Below the pieces are notes generated by a model. The model did not search any database. It was not told the origin of the DNA and saw only the letters and a program-made list of their open reading frames with translations. DNA of 64,000 nucleotides. Origin: Drosophila persimilis (taxonomy: Eukaryota; Arthropoda; Insecta; Diptera; Drosophilidae). This document shows positions 10,949-21,384 of this stretch, in pieces. Position numbers and translations under genes: made by a program. The stretch lies in NCBI RefSeq assembly GCF_003286085.1, contig NW_020825706.1, positions 620,001 to 684,000 on the forward strand, in the 5' to 3' direction. How positions within the stretch are numbered: the first letter of the stretch is position 1; every line of letters begins with the position of its first letter.

Positions 10949-12928
10949 TTATTTTGTACTTTTTCTGGTCGCCATCGTCTGTACGCTTTTGTCCTCTTTC
11001 GGATCCGGAGCTGCTGCGTCCGGTGCTGCTGGATCCGCAGCTGCTGAATTTCCACTGTCGGATGGCCCTTGCTGTAACTCCTCCATCTTGGCCTGGATGG
11101 TTTTCTGCAGTTCGCTTTGCTCTGCCAGTAAGCAGTACAGCTCCTTGATGCGTGCCGCCTGCAGTTCAAGAACCTTAGTGCTATTCGATGTAGCCGCTGT
11201 GTCGAACCAGTTGGCACCTTCTGGCAACTGTGACAGGGTTTCGCTTTTCCATTGACCGCAGTTATTGCCATTTTCATTTGTCATGCCACAGATGCATATG
11301 GGTGGACATTTGCTACAGCTTGGACCCTGGTCAAGCACTAGGACGTCCGCGCAGTTCTCATCCTGCTCCTCACCTTGGCAATTGCCTTCCGAATCGTTGG
11401 TGGAAGCGCGGCATACTCTATAGTTGGGATGATCAAGGTCCTGGAAAGCGGCACGCTCGTTAGCATCCGTTAGATCCGACTGGAGCAATCGAATCTCACT
11501 AAGGGGCGACGGCTGGAAGGTTTCTGGACAGATATATTCGCTAGCATCGCAGCTCTCTTTTGGAGACCCTGCCATGAGAAGGACATTAACAATATTCGGT
11601 TTATTCTTCCCAGAACAAGTCTTTCCAGGACAAGTCTTCCCAGGACAAGGCTTTTCCTGTTCCTGTCCACTCTGCATACCCTGAATAATGAGGCTCATAT
11701 CAACTTTACTGGCCTTGGCAGAGGGCCCCTTAGTTGGGTACACAATGCTATTAGTGGAGGCAATGGAGAATGGTATTTTGGCTCTGCATCCCCCTGTCGG
11801 AGGGGGTCTATTCGAGCAATTTGGTTGCGGTGCAGGTGGTTGGACCATTTGCGAGGCATACTGGACCCCTTGGTCCATCATGTTGCATGCCGGACAGCAC
11901 TGGCCCATCGCTTTCTTGCTTTGCATATTAGAACCAGGCCCTGATCTGGAATTACTACGATTTTTACGCTTTTGCTGTCTCTGTGGCATTTGTTGTTTCG
12001 CACTTTTCTGTTGCGGTTGCTGCTGGGACAACATTCCTCTTTGCTGGCCGAGTGTATTATTTAAGTTGAGGTAAATGCTTTCTGCGGTGTCCTGCTCTTG
12101 TTGCTGCTGCTGAGTACATTTCTGTAATGGCGGCAGCCTTGTCATTTGTTGGCATTGATCTCTGGCGTTGCTCTCCATCATTTCCCTCTGTTTGCATTGG
12201 GCGCAGGCGCTGCACGTAGGACACCTTTGTGGACATGGTATACTCTGGGACATGCAAGATTCAGTGGCTCCTGCTTGACGCCCCATCGACTGATATTCGG
12301 GGCTTACCAATTCGGAACCTCGCCCCATTTGATTGCCCCCCTGATTGTTCAAAACTGGACAAGTACTACGCAAGCATTGCGTCTGCGAATAGCTGGCAAA
12401 TTTTTGGCCACCTATGCCCTGTTGATTCATCATTCCGGATGGATAGAATGGGACTGGGTACGGACGTTTTGGGTTAGTGCCTCTATTTTTGGAGCATCGC
12501 CCTTGATCATCTCTACATCTGCGAGTATTCTCACTGCCAGATCGCTTTCTCTGACAAAGTTCATGCTTAAATCCTTCCAGGTGGCTGAAACTCATGACCT
12601 CTTGATTCGCCATTTCCGATGCGCAGCTGGCGCTTGGGCTTGGCCTTGGACTATTAGGATTAGTGCAAAGATTTTCCGACCATCGCCGTTGATCATCTGT
12701 ACATCTGCGAGTATTCTCAGTGCCCGATTGCGTCTTCTGGCAAAGTTCATCGTTAAATCCCTTCAAGTGGCTGACGCAGACACATGCCCATTTGCGATAT
12801 GTAGCCACATCCAGATTGGACGAATTAAGATTTGCCAAATTCAACCATCTACGCGCCTCCACAATGGTGGTTGGAATGATGTAGTCTCCAATTGGCTTCT
12901 CGCCACAGACGATACAGCGACGACCCAT
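10949..12928 (-). CDS. Cys/Gln-rich protein with THAP-like N-terminal zinc finger
   Basis: Single-exon frame of 659 aa; gene not recognised by name. Residues 1-55 show a C2CH pattern like a divergent THAP DNA-binding domain: C5-x2-C8, a Pro near 19, a Trp at 28, then C51-x2-H54 followed by LKGF. Residues 54-177 hold a tandem duplication with a 62-residue period (HLKGFNDELCQ at 54, HLEGFKHELCQ at 116, both followed by ENTRRC). The middle is rich in Cys pairs (CPTCSACAQC, CPACNMMD), Gln and basic residues. A small CPGKT repeat follows near the centre. The C-terminus has a predicted helical stretch (ELQAARIKELYCLLAEQSEL) and an Ala/Asp/Pro tail. It is convergent with ATPsynO and divergent from Zip88E. 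A DNA-binding role is inference. Confidence 0.75.
   Translation of the reverse strand: MGRRCIVCGEKPIGDYIIPTTIVEARRWLNLANLNSSNLDVATYRKWACVCVSHLKGFNDELCQKTQSGTENTRRCTDDQRRWSENLCTNPNSPRPSPSASCASEMANQEVMSFSHLEGFKHELCQRKRSGSENTRRCRDDQGRCSKNRGTNPKRPYPVPFYPSGMMNQQGIGGQKFASYSQTQCLRSTCPVLNNQGGNQMGRGSELVSPEYQSMGRQAGATESCMSQSIPCPQRCPTCSACAQCKQREMMESNARDQCQQMTRLPPLQKCTQQQQQEQDTAESIYLNLNNTLGQQRGMLSQQQPQQKSAKQQMPQRQQKRKNRSNSRSGPGSNMQSKKAMGQCCPACNMMDQGVQYASQMVQPPAPQPNCSNRPPPTGGCRAKIPFSIASTNSIVYPTKGPSAKASKVDMSLIIQGMQSGQEQEKPCPGKTCPGKTCSGKNKPNIVNVLLMAGSPKESCDASEYICPETFQPSPLSEIRLLQSDLTDANERAAFQDLDHPNYRVCRASTNDSEGNCQGEEQDENCADVLVLDQGPSCSKCPPICICGMTNENGNNCGQWKSETLSQLPEGANWFDTAATSNSTKVLELQAARIKELYCLLAEQSELQKTIQAKMEELQQGPSDSGNSAAADPAAPDAAAPDPKEDKSVQTMATRKSTK
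12398..12769 (-). repeat. 186-bp tandem duplication inside the THAP-like gene
   Basis: Two neighbouring in-frame copies (12769-12584 and 12583-12398) encode the 62-residue repeat. Similarity is visible in DNA too: both carry the plus-strand string TACATCTGCGAGTATTCTCA followed by related sequence with scattered substitutions. Confidence 0.75.
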
Positions 12929-13189
12929 TTCAAATTTACAAAAACAGATAACAGTGGAATTTGGAATTTTATTTTACAGTATTTTCCATGCTGTGATTGG
13001 TATTTTTTTGTGGAATTTTGGACGGCGTTATCGTGTGCGTCCCAGCGTTGCATTCACCGATAAGTCCATCGGTTTTTGCAGCTGCGCCGCAGCTGTGTTT
13101 CTTTCTGTTTCGTTTAAAAATAGTAAATGCAACGAACTTTTGTGTGTACTGCTGTCCCAGTTTTGATGACTAAGCTTGCCAGCTGAATA
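12929..13189. promoter_or_regulatory. Divergent promoter, THAP-like gene / Zip88E
   Basis: A 261-bp gap between divergent ATGs. It contains a near-perfect inverted repeat at 13079-13095 (CAGCTGCG, one C, CGCAGCTG). Both promoters must lie here or within the 5' UTRs. Confidence 0.5.
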
Positions 13190-14638
13190 ATGAGTTTAGC
13201 AAATGGAACTATGGCTATGATTAGCCCCCCGAATAGCAATATGGATGCAACGAATCGCGGTACCTGGGAGAAGGTCCTGGCTATGCTGATACTTGGCCTA
13301 GGCAGCTTCCTGTCTGGTATGCTTCCTGCCATTATCTCAGAGCGCAACAGGAGACGATTCCCACTGACTACGTCGCTGCTGTTGTGCTTTGGCGCGGGAA
13401 TTTTGCTGGCCACAGCACTAGTTCATATACTGCCTGAGGTGAGTGTTTGCGTTGGGTTATGTTACCCGGAATGTAATTTGAATATCCATCCATCCTCCTT
13501 CTGGCTACACCCAACAGGTGCGCGAGCAAATGAATTCGAAATTCGCTGAGGTGGCCATGTGTGGAGGTTTCTTCATCATCTACTTCATTGACGAGTTTAT
13601 ACACTATTTCTTCGGCGAGGCCATCCAGCATACGCACAGTCACGGCCATGAACATGAACCTGAACCCTCACATGCACATGTCCAAACCGACCCAGACAGG
13701 GACCACAATGGATATGGCGCAATCAGTGAACGTGCGCCCTTGCTATCAGCACAGCAGCAGCCGGCGTCGCATTCACATTCCCACCACAACGAAAAGTAAA
13801 TCAATTGCATCCCCCTCTCGACCCTATTAATTGATTTTTTTTTATATGCAATAGCCATGATCACGCCTCTTCCGGCTGTAATGATGCCAGGGTAGAGGAT
13901 GCGAATGCCCGCATATGTCATACCAGCCACACGGAACCATGTGCCCAGTCCATGACGGGTACTCTCGGCCTCTTTGTTGCATTGTCTCTGCACTCGGCCA
14001 TTGAGGGACTGGCGATTGGGGTACAAAACTCATCCACAAAGGTCTGTACATAGTCTGGTCTTGACATAGTTTTCAGGCCTCACAATAGACAGCCAGAGGC
14101 CGCAATCTTTAGCAAATATTAGAAGCTTCGCCAAGTTTAATCTAGTTAGATAAGCCCCCCTCTTTTGTTCTTTGTTTCTTTTTAGGTCTTATTTCTTCTT
14201 GGCGCTGTGGCTTGCCACAAATTCGTGATGGGCTTCTGCCTGGGCCTAGAGTTTCGCTCCAATCCTCAGACCAGTGTGCGCTCCCAATTCATTGGCATCT
14301 TGGTATTCGCTTTGGGTGCCGTCTGCGGCATTGCCCTGGGTATGCTTATCGTGGATGTGCCCGCCGAATGGTCTTCGAAAACTCTACCCATTGTTCAGGC
14401 TTTGGCCGGCGGCACGCTCTTCTACGTCACCGTCTGTGAAGTGATACCCCGCGAGAAGGCACGCTGGCATTCGCATCCGACGCGACGCTGGGCGGGATTT
14501 GCGCAATTTGCGACTGTTGTTGCCGGCTTTGCCACCATGTGCATTATAAACTTTTATCTTTCTGGTACGTATCGCTGTGAGGCTGCTGTCTATGGGCCGC
14601 TTCTAATCTCCGAAACCTCAATTTCAGATGAGGAATGA
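13190..14638 (+). CDS. Zip88E: ZIP-family zinc transporter Zip88E
   Basis: Multipass zinc importer of the SLC39 ZIP I/II type. Coding exons 13190-13438, 13518-13795, 13855-14041, 14186-14564 and 14628-14638; total 367 aa. Hydrophobic segments at about residues 29-48, 60-80 and 100-115, then a His-rich cytoplasmic loop (HTHSHGHEHEPEPSHAH, HSHSHHNEKNHDH), then TM4 with the signature LHSAIEGLAIGVQ and TM5 with ACHKFVMGFCLG, whose His/Glu residues form the metal site, and three further TMs. The name follows the D. melanogaster gene at 88E and relies on location as well as similarity. The last intron is 63 nt, in frame and free of stops, so retention would give 388 aa with the same stop. AATAAA at 14784-14789. 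Confidence 0.9.
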
Positions 14639-15542
14639 GAAGAATCTTTGTCGGCAGAAGGATGACGTTTGCGCTGTGTTCTTTTCATTTTTAAGACATT
14701 AATTTAATTGGGCAGCTCATTGTTAATGTTTAGGAGAATTTTTTATAGATATGTACTGTAGGTTTGAAGAATCTTTGTTATAGAATAAAACGTATTTGTA
14801 TCTGGATTGACGGCTTTTAGTTGCTGCAAAAGAAGCAAATCAAATCAATTAAATTTCACACATATTTTCTACATTTATATTTTTCCTTTTTTTCTCTCCA
14901 AAGTATCTGTTTTGTTTGTGTATTTGTTTTTGTTTCTGCTATAATGATAAACCTTAAGATCCTAAGTTGGTAATCAAAAAAAATCGGTAATTTTTTCTGT
15001 TTTGTTTTGTTTTTTCTTTTGTTTTCATACCTAAACAGTTATCGTTCATTGCAATAATAATCTGCAACTATAATCTTTATGTTTTAAACGAATTAAAACA
15101 ACATCTATATGTAACTATATATCTCTATACGCGTGTGTGTGTGTATATATATATATTTATGTATATATAAAAGGGTTTATCTAAAGGTAATTTATGTTGG
15201 GTTGATTGTTAAGAAAAATAATGATAAAATATCAAAATGTGCGGGGGATTTGTTGGTCTCTGGATCTCTGATTAATGCTGATTTTTAGATGGGTTTAAGG
15301 TCGGGCGGTTGGAAGGGGGATCAATATTTATAATTACGTGAGACTTTCAGATTAGATCTTATACATATCTTTGTGTATAGTTTTTTATGTATGGGTATGC
15401 TCTTCTCAGTCCTTATTTAACTAATTTAATTTACAATCGAAACCGAAAAATCTTCTGGACTTCAGATAGGCTTTCTGGCTACCCTTTGGCCTGACACGAC
15501 AGTGTAGAAAAACGAAACTTAGAACATAAATAAATCTAGTAA
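14639..15542. other. 3' flanks of convergent Zip88E and Cp190
   Basis: AT-rich, T-tract-rich DNA between two convergent stop codons. It holds the Zip88E poly(A) signal (14784-14789), a TG/TA dinucleotide tract at about 15131-15170, and presumably the Cp190 3' UTR. No coding sequence seen. Confidence 0.6.
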
Positions 15543-18500
15543 TTATAGTTCCGCCTTTGCCGCAGCACTAACCCCATTCTCATCCTCATCTTCATCATCA
15601 TCGGCCCATTCGCTGATGAGACTCTTTACCTTATCCGCACTTGCCGCCTCCTCTACCTCAACGATTGCCGACGCCGACGTCTTATCTGTGGCGGGTCCTG
15701 CATCGCTGCTGCTGTTTGGCGTGTCGTCAACCTTTGCTTCCTTTGATGCAGCCTCCACTGCTACTGTCGTCTTCCCATCATTGTTATTTTCAGCTGTTGT
15801 CTCTGCTTCCGGCTCAATGATCTCCGCCTGGCTTGGCTGATCGGCAGGCAGTTGGGTTAGAGGCACCAGATCTGCATCCGTCTCGGTACTGTCTGTTGTG
15901 TCTACTGTGGTCGCTGCTGCTGCTTCTATCGCTTCCAGGGGAGTACTACTCTTGTCATCTTCGGGCGACTCTGCCTGGGCTATCAATTCATCCAGCAACT
16001 CCTTGCGCATATTGTCCGTCTCCAAATGTTCCTCTTCCTCCCCCACCACATGCTCATCAGTGTTGGCAGGTAAGGCTGTACTTGAATCGATTTCCGCATC
16101 TGGCGTGGCTTCATCTGCTCCTGTCGCATCTTCTTTGATGAACTCCTGCTCCTCCTCATGCTCTCGCTTGATATTAATGTCTGTCTCTGTTTTCGTAGCA
16201 GCAGCAACAGCTGGTGCGGTGTCCTCCTCAGCCGTATCCGTGTCCACATCCATTCTTTCGTCCTGTCTAGTTGTTGTACTGGTGGCCGGGACTTCTACAC
16301 CGACTTCTTCCTCGCAGCCACCGGCCGCAGCAGGCTGCTCTGCTGCACTATTGGTCTTTGATGACGTATCGTCGGTGCCCTTGTGCATCGATTTTAGAGC
16401 CAAATCAATATCGTCTTCCTCCTCCTCTTCAACGATATTGCTTTCCTCAGCCATGGGCTGGGTTTCCACTGTTTTCTCGGTCTGTTGTTTGCCGAGGACA
16501 GTCTCTGTGCTTCCAGGCTTTTCCATATCCATCATTTCATCCTCATTCTCGTCTTCGGTCCAATCGCCCGTTAACTCCTTTAGTTTTTCACTAATGTCAT
16601 CGCGAGGTTTCTCTGGTTTCTGCAAAGAAAAATATTATTTAATGACACGATTCCTCTTTAAATGAGAGATGGGGAAAAGACGTACCTCTTTGCTGTTTTG
16701 CTCCTCGGATTCGGCAATTAGATTCTCTGCCCATTCCAAATTGTCAATGGACTCTTTGCTCTCATCGGCCGCACTGGTGCCGGTCTCGCTCTTTTTGCCA
16801 CTCTCCACTGAATCGGCAGCACCGAGTTCGCTGTAGATCTGACTGTCGTCGTACTCCTCTTCGGTGCCGGCCAGGGATTTGACATCGCCCTCTTGCTTTG
16901 CGTTTTCCGCCTCCGGCTCGCTGAGTACCATTACCACACCGCCGGCGGCGGCGCCTGCTTGTTGTTGATTCAGCTGCGAGAGAATCTCCTTTCGTTGCTC
17001 GTCTGTGAGCTCCACTTCATTGCCATCAGCTCCAACGAACTTCACCTCCTGCGGCTGCTCCAAATCCTCATGCTCCTCCTCCTCCACTTCTTGATCAGCG
17101 CTGACCCGCTGCGCTGCTATGGCACTGTGGGCAGGCAAACTGATGTTTGAGAGTATGCGAACCTTGCCCTCCGGCTCTTGCTCTTGCTCTTCCTCAGGTT
17201 CCTCTTCTTCGTCGTCCTGTGAGCCTTGATACTCCTCATCCGTCTCATCAATGATGCCATCCTCCAGGGCCTGGGTCTTGTGGTAGCCCTTCATGTGCTT
17301 GTACAGCTGCAGCTCTTGATCAAAGACCTTGTTGCAATAGATGCACTGTTGCTTGTTCTCGTCCGTGTGTGCCTCATTGATGTGACCCTCGAGGTCGGCT
17401 TTGGTCAAAAACGTTTGATCACAGAGGGCACACTCGGCGAAAGTGTAGAGCTGCGATTTGATCTGGTGATCCGTGTACATGTGGAAATGCAACTCCCTGT
17501 TGTTGGCCGATCGCCAGCCGCAATGCTCGCACAGTGCCGGGTCGATGGTTTCCTTATGCGTGTTAATGAGATGCCGCCTGAAGCCCCTGTACGAAGGAAT
17601 GCTAATGGGCCGTCCATTCACTCCACACCGTAGACACAGCCAGGGACCTGATGACAAATTGAAACGAATATTTATTAGCAAAATGTTTGGGTATTAAGAT
17701 TAAACAACATTCTACGTACCGGTGGTATTCTCAGCTCCCTGTGCAATCAAAGTATGCATCGTCTTGCTGTCGATTCGACGCTTCTGGGCTGATGCCGCTG
17801 CCGTGGAGCTGGCTGTTATCGCTGCTGCTGCCGCTGCTGATGTCTGGGCTGGGACGGACTGCGCTACTGCTGATGTCTTTTGCTGGGTCGTTGCCGTTGC
17901 CTTCTGCTGTGACGTTATCAACGGTGTGGATTTGTCCGTTTTGAAAGAAACATGCAGCTTCTTGTGCGGCGATGTGGGTCCCCCCGATGCCGATGAGGAT
18001 TGAGTTGGCGCAGTGGCTGCTACTGCTGGCGAACCCCGCTTCACAGGGGAGGCTGCCTTCTCTGCGGGACTATTAGTTGGCGTATTGTTGGGCATAATCT
18101 TTAGCTTGATGTTCTTGTGGCCCTTGACGATATGCGGATACTGTCGCAAGACTTCGGCTATGATTTTGGTGTGATTCAGCTTGGCATTGGATGAATCCTT
18201 CACAATAATCGTCGGCGTCTGGCTGGGCGAGTCCTGTTTGAGGATGATGGTCGTTGTGCCATGCTCCAGCTGGGTCTGTGAGCCCTGCTGGGGAGTTGTC
18301 GGCTGGTTTTGCTTGGATGTGGATGGCTGCGGTGGCAAATCGTCGTCATCATCGTCTGCATGGACATCATCGTAGAGCATGCCGCCATCGTATTCAGGAT
18401 CATTGTCACCAAATTCGGCCGCAATTTGCTTACGCATCCGCTGTTGTTCGGCAAATTCTTTGACCTCCTCTAGGCTGGGCTTCTTCGAAGGCGGCGACAG

Positions 18501-19248
18501 GAGACTCGTCTGTGCCGGTCGCTTATTGTTGTTGTATCCCTTGCGCAGCTGCTCAAAGGGAGAGGTGGGCTCTTGTTTGTTGCTTGTCGTCGTCCGAATC
18601 ATTGTGTTCCCTATGCTCGCACGCTGGAAATTTGGCCTCAATGTGGCTCCCGAGGCTGCCCCCACAACTGTGTTGCTGACAACGCGGCTCTGCTGGGTCG
18701 GTACTGTTACGCGCTGTTGAGGACTACCTGTATTAATGGCTGGTCCCACTGTCCGGCGTCGTATACCCTTCGGACTGGGAGGCTAAAAAAAGAGGCAATA
18801 AAAATGAGTCTATGATTTGAAATATGATGAAACAATCAGCACTCACCCTCTGCTGGCGATTAACATTCTCCATGGTGCGACGATGTGCCTCCAATAGCTT
18901 CAGCAGCACTGTCATGTTCATCTCCTTGGCGGTGCGCAGCAGCTTGCCATACATTTTCAACTCAAACTCCAGGGTGCCCGTGTACATAAAGTTGACAATG
19001 GGCACCACAACATCCGCCTGGAACTCGTTGGGCATGATGAGGGCGTCGTCGACTATTTCGCACTGTTGCTCCAGAGCATTGAAATAGTCGGTGCAAGCGC
19101 TTAGAACCAGGCGATGCACTTTTAATTGTGAATTATCACGGAACTGCAGTGTTAGGTCGCAGTAGTCAGTTTTGTTAAAGAAATTCTGCAGCTTCTGCAG
19201 GAAGAAGACTCCCCAGTTGTCCACTTTGACCGATTTCACTTCTCCCAT
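15543..19248 (-). CDS. Cp190: Centrosomal and insulator protein CP190
   Basis: Chromatin-insulator cofactor that bridges CTCF, Su(Hw) and BEAF-32 complexes and also binds centrosomes and microtubules. Coding exons 19248-18847, 18782-17720, 17647-16686 and 16619-15543; phases sum correctly to 1167 aa (D. melanogaster about 1096). The BTB/POZ domain fills exon 1 (about residues 20-125; NFFNKTDYCDLTLQFRDNSQ, MYTGTLEFELKMYGKLLRTA). Then a low-complexity, partly acidic region, a basic linker in exon 2, and four C2H2 fingers at the start of exon 3 (about residues 489-615; WLCLRCG, LCEHCGW, CALCDQTF, CIYCNKVF with paired His). The rest is a long Glu/Asp/Ala/Thr-rich tail ending SEWADDDEDEDENG...AEL. 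Exon 4 expansions account for the extra length. A DRE (TATCGATA) lies at 19610-19617. Confidence 0.95.
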
Positions 19249-19609
19249 TATGGTGGCTGCGTTCTTCTCAACGTTGTTATCCTTGGCAAGTATTGTTGTT
19301 CTTCTTATTAAATGGAACGCGCGCGCCCTCCCCGTTTGTTGTTGCTCTAGCTGGCTGATGGCGCAACTGTACTCCGGACCAAGGGAAAGGAAATTTTATA
19401 TTTAGGACACGCGGCCACGTTGATGCCAAAAACAGAATGAAAAGAAGCAACACAGAAACAATTATTAACTTTGTTTAGTTTGTTATGTTCACTTAGGATT
19501 AGCCTCGAAGTGCAGCTAAGGCGGGCGTCAATTGATTTTCAACAAACATACACTCTTTCAGTACTCTCTTTCGCTGGTGCTGCCGCCACGGCGCGCAATG
19601 CAACTCGGA

Positions 19610-19617
19610 TATCGATA
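19610..19617. promoter_or_regulatory. DRE / BEAF-type element upstream of Cp190
   Basis: Perfect palindrome TATCGATA, 362 bp upstream of the Cp190 ATG. This is the core bound by DREF and overlaps BEAF-32 recognition (CGATA). It suits a housekeeping insulator gene. Function is inferred from the motif only. Confidence 0.5.
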
Positions 19618-20274
19618 GATGGTATGTACGTGTGCCTATTTACGCTTCTGTGTGTGTGTGTAATGTGCGCGTCGCCAGGTTTTCTTTTAGCTTATTATTG
19701 CCGTTTCAACCTTAATTATTAATTAATGCCTACGAGCGTGGAAATATGTTTCAATTGTTCCGTTGATGCATTTATTTATTCTGATTTGGCGCCTCCCCTC
19801 CCCATTTCACACAACAAGCGAAGATTATAAGCACAAAAATTCTCTCTTGATCATGCTGGATCACAGGATACACACAATTTATCAAAACAATACCTTTGTT
19901 TTTTCAATTGATTTGATTTTGGTCATTTAAGTTCTTAATACATACATTAATTCGTATTGCACTCTTTTTTTGCCGGATAAATTCTAATTTTTTTCAGAGA
20001 GAACAACCGAAGCAGGCAGCCATGTTTCTTTTCCAACAGGGTTGAAAAGTGCACTTATCGATGTGTATACGATGAGTGCTTGGTCTGGTATTGAAGAGGT
20101 GACGCAAGTCCGTGGGGTGTATGCTCACAAAATGATATTGAATTCGGCCATATATGTCAGTGGTTTTCTAGTTTATATTAATTATAATGCTTAATACCCT
20201 TATATGCTGTTTAATGATATCGAGTGCATAAATAATGTGGCTCTAGTTAATTGATTCGTTCATCTATGGACGAG

Positions 20275-20282
20275 TGACGTCA
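20275..20282. promoter_or_regulatory. CRE-like TGACGTCA palindrome upstream of Tsr3
   Basis: Perfect 8-bp CREB/ATF consensus 128 bp upstream of the Tsr3 ATG, the right distance for a proximal promoter site. No expression evidence can be read from sequence. Confidence 0.45.
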
Positions 20283-20409
20283 CAGAGCTCAGAGTGTAGC
20301 TTCACCTGCGTCACCTTACACTTTACAATTTGGTAGCGCTGCACCACGAGAAGCAAACCAAGTGGTTTTTGTTTAAATAATAACATAATAACAAACTAAA
20401 CTGTACAGA

Positions 20410-21201
20410 ATGACTGGCCGGAACAAGGGTAGAGGAAAACGTGGCGGTGGCCCCTATCGCAATGTCAAATCCAATCACAACTGTGAGCGCAGTTTTGCCC
20501 AGCAGGAAAATGAACTGGCCAAAAGCGATAGCGACAGTAACGATGACTCGGATTCGTCAGGTGGGGGTCCGGATGATCTCGGCCACCCACCGAACTTTTC
20601 GGTTGCCATGTGGGACCTCAATCACTGCGATCCAAAGAAATGCTCGGGCAGAAAACTGGCACGCTTGGGACTGATTTCGAATCTGCGCTTGGGGCAGAAG
20701 TTTCCCGGCCTAGTCCTGTCCCCCGTTGGCCAGTTGTGTGTGAGTCCACTCGATCGTGAAATTGTGGCTGCTTCTGGTGTGGCCGTGATTGACTGCTCTT
20801 GGGCCAAACTGGATGAGACACCTTTCAGTCGCATGCGTAGCCCACATCCTCGTCTTTTGCCCTTTTTGGTGGCCGCCAATCCCATCAATTACGGGAAGCC
20901 CTGCAAGCTCAGCTGCGTCGAGGCTATAGCAGCAACACTATACATTTGCGGTTTCACGGAAGAGGCACGCTGGTTCATGGGAAAGTTTTCCTGGGGTCAT
21001 GCCTTTCTGGAGCTAAATGACAAGCTCCTCAATGCGTATGCGGCCTGCACGGGCAGCGATGACATACTCAAGGTGCAAAACGAATATTTGGAAACGGAAC
21101 AGAAGGAGCGAAACAAGCCCAGGGACCTGCGTGACTTCTATCCCACAAGTAGCAGTAGCAGTGCCAGCGAGAATGAAGAAGAAATAAAAACCGAAAGCTA
21201 A
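20410..21201 (+). CDS. Tsr3: 18S rRNA aminocarboxypropyltransferase Tsr3
   Basis: Transfers the aminocarboxypropyl group from S-adenosylmethionine to the hypermodified pseudouridine of 18S rRNA, a late step of small-subunit maturation. One exon, 263 aa. The N-terminus is basic and Gly-rich ([18 protein letters not shown]). Then an acidic Ser/Asp linker. The conserved core starts at about residue 63 ([18 protein letters not shown]) and includes [54 protein letters not shown] and the helical [19 protein letters not shown]. The tail is Ser/Glu-rich. Name by family recognition. Its last codons overlap an AATAAA (21183-21188), and the convergent MRG15 stop is only 183 bp away. Confidence 0.93.
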   Translation: MTGRNKGRGKRGGGPYRNVKSNHNCERSFAQQENELAKSDSDSNDDSDSSGGGPDDLGHPPNFSVAMWDLNHCDPKKCSGRKLARLGLISNLRLGQKFPGLVLSPVGQLCVSPLDREIVAASGVAVIDCSWAKLDETPFSRMRSPHPRLLPFLVAANPINYGKPCKLSCVEAIAATLYICGFTEEARWFMGKFSWGHAFLELNDKLLNAYAACTGSDDILKVQNEYLETEQKERNKPRDLRDFYPTSSSSSASENEEEIKTES

Positions 21202-21384
21202 TCTTTACAAGGTTCTCTGATGTTTTATTATCAAAATACCATTAACTAATTACAAAACGTTGCGTGTTTTTTTTGTATGTTACAAACCAGCTGTGAAGAG
21301 CAATTCTCAAACTATTAAAAACTATTTGAATGAAATATTCATTTACAATTCTTCCTTCAAGTCAAAGAGAGTGGGACTACTAAT

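Larger units (their letters stand above)
19249..20409. other. Divergent intergenic region Cp190 / Tsr3
   Basis: About 1.16 kb between divergent ATGs. Contains the 5' UTR and promoter of Cp190 (DRE at 19610), an AT-rich middle, and a perfect CRE-like palindrome close to Tsr3. No coding sequence is supported. Confidence 0.55.

Noticed and set aside
15898..16665. 255-codon plus-strand frame opposite Cp190 exon 4
   Set aside because: Ser/Val-rich shadow of the Glu/Asp/Ala-rich Cp190 tail.
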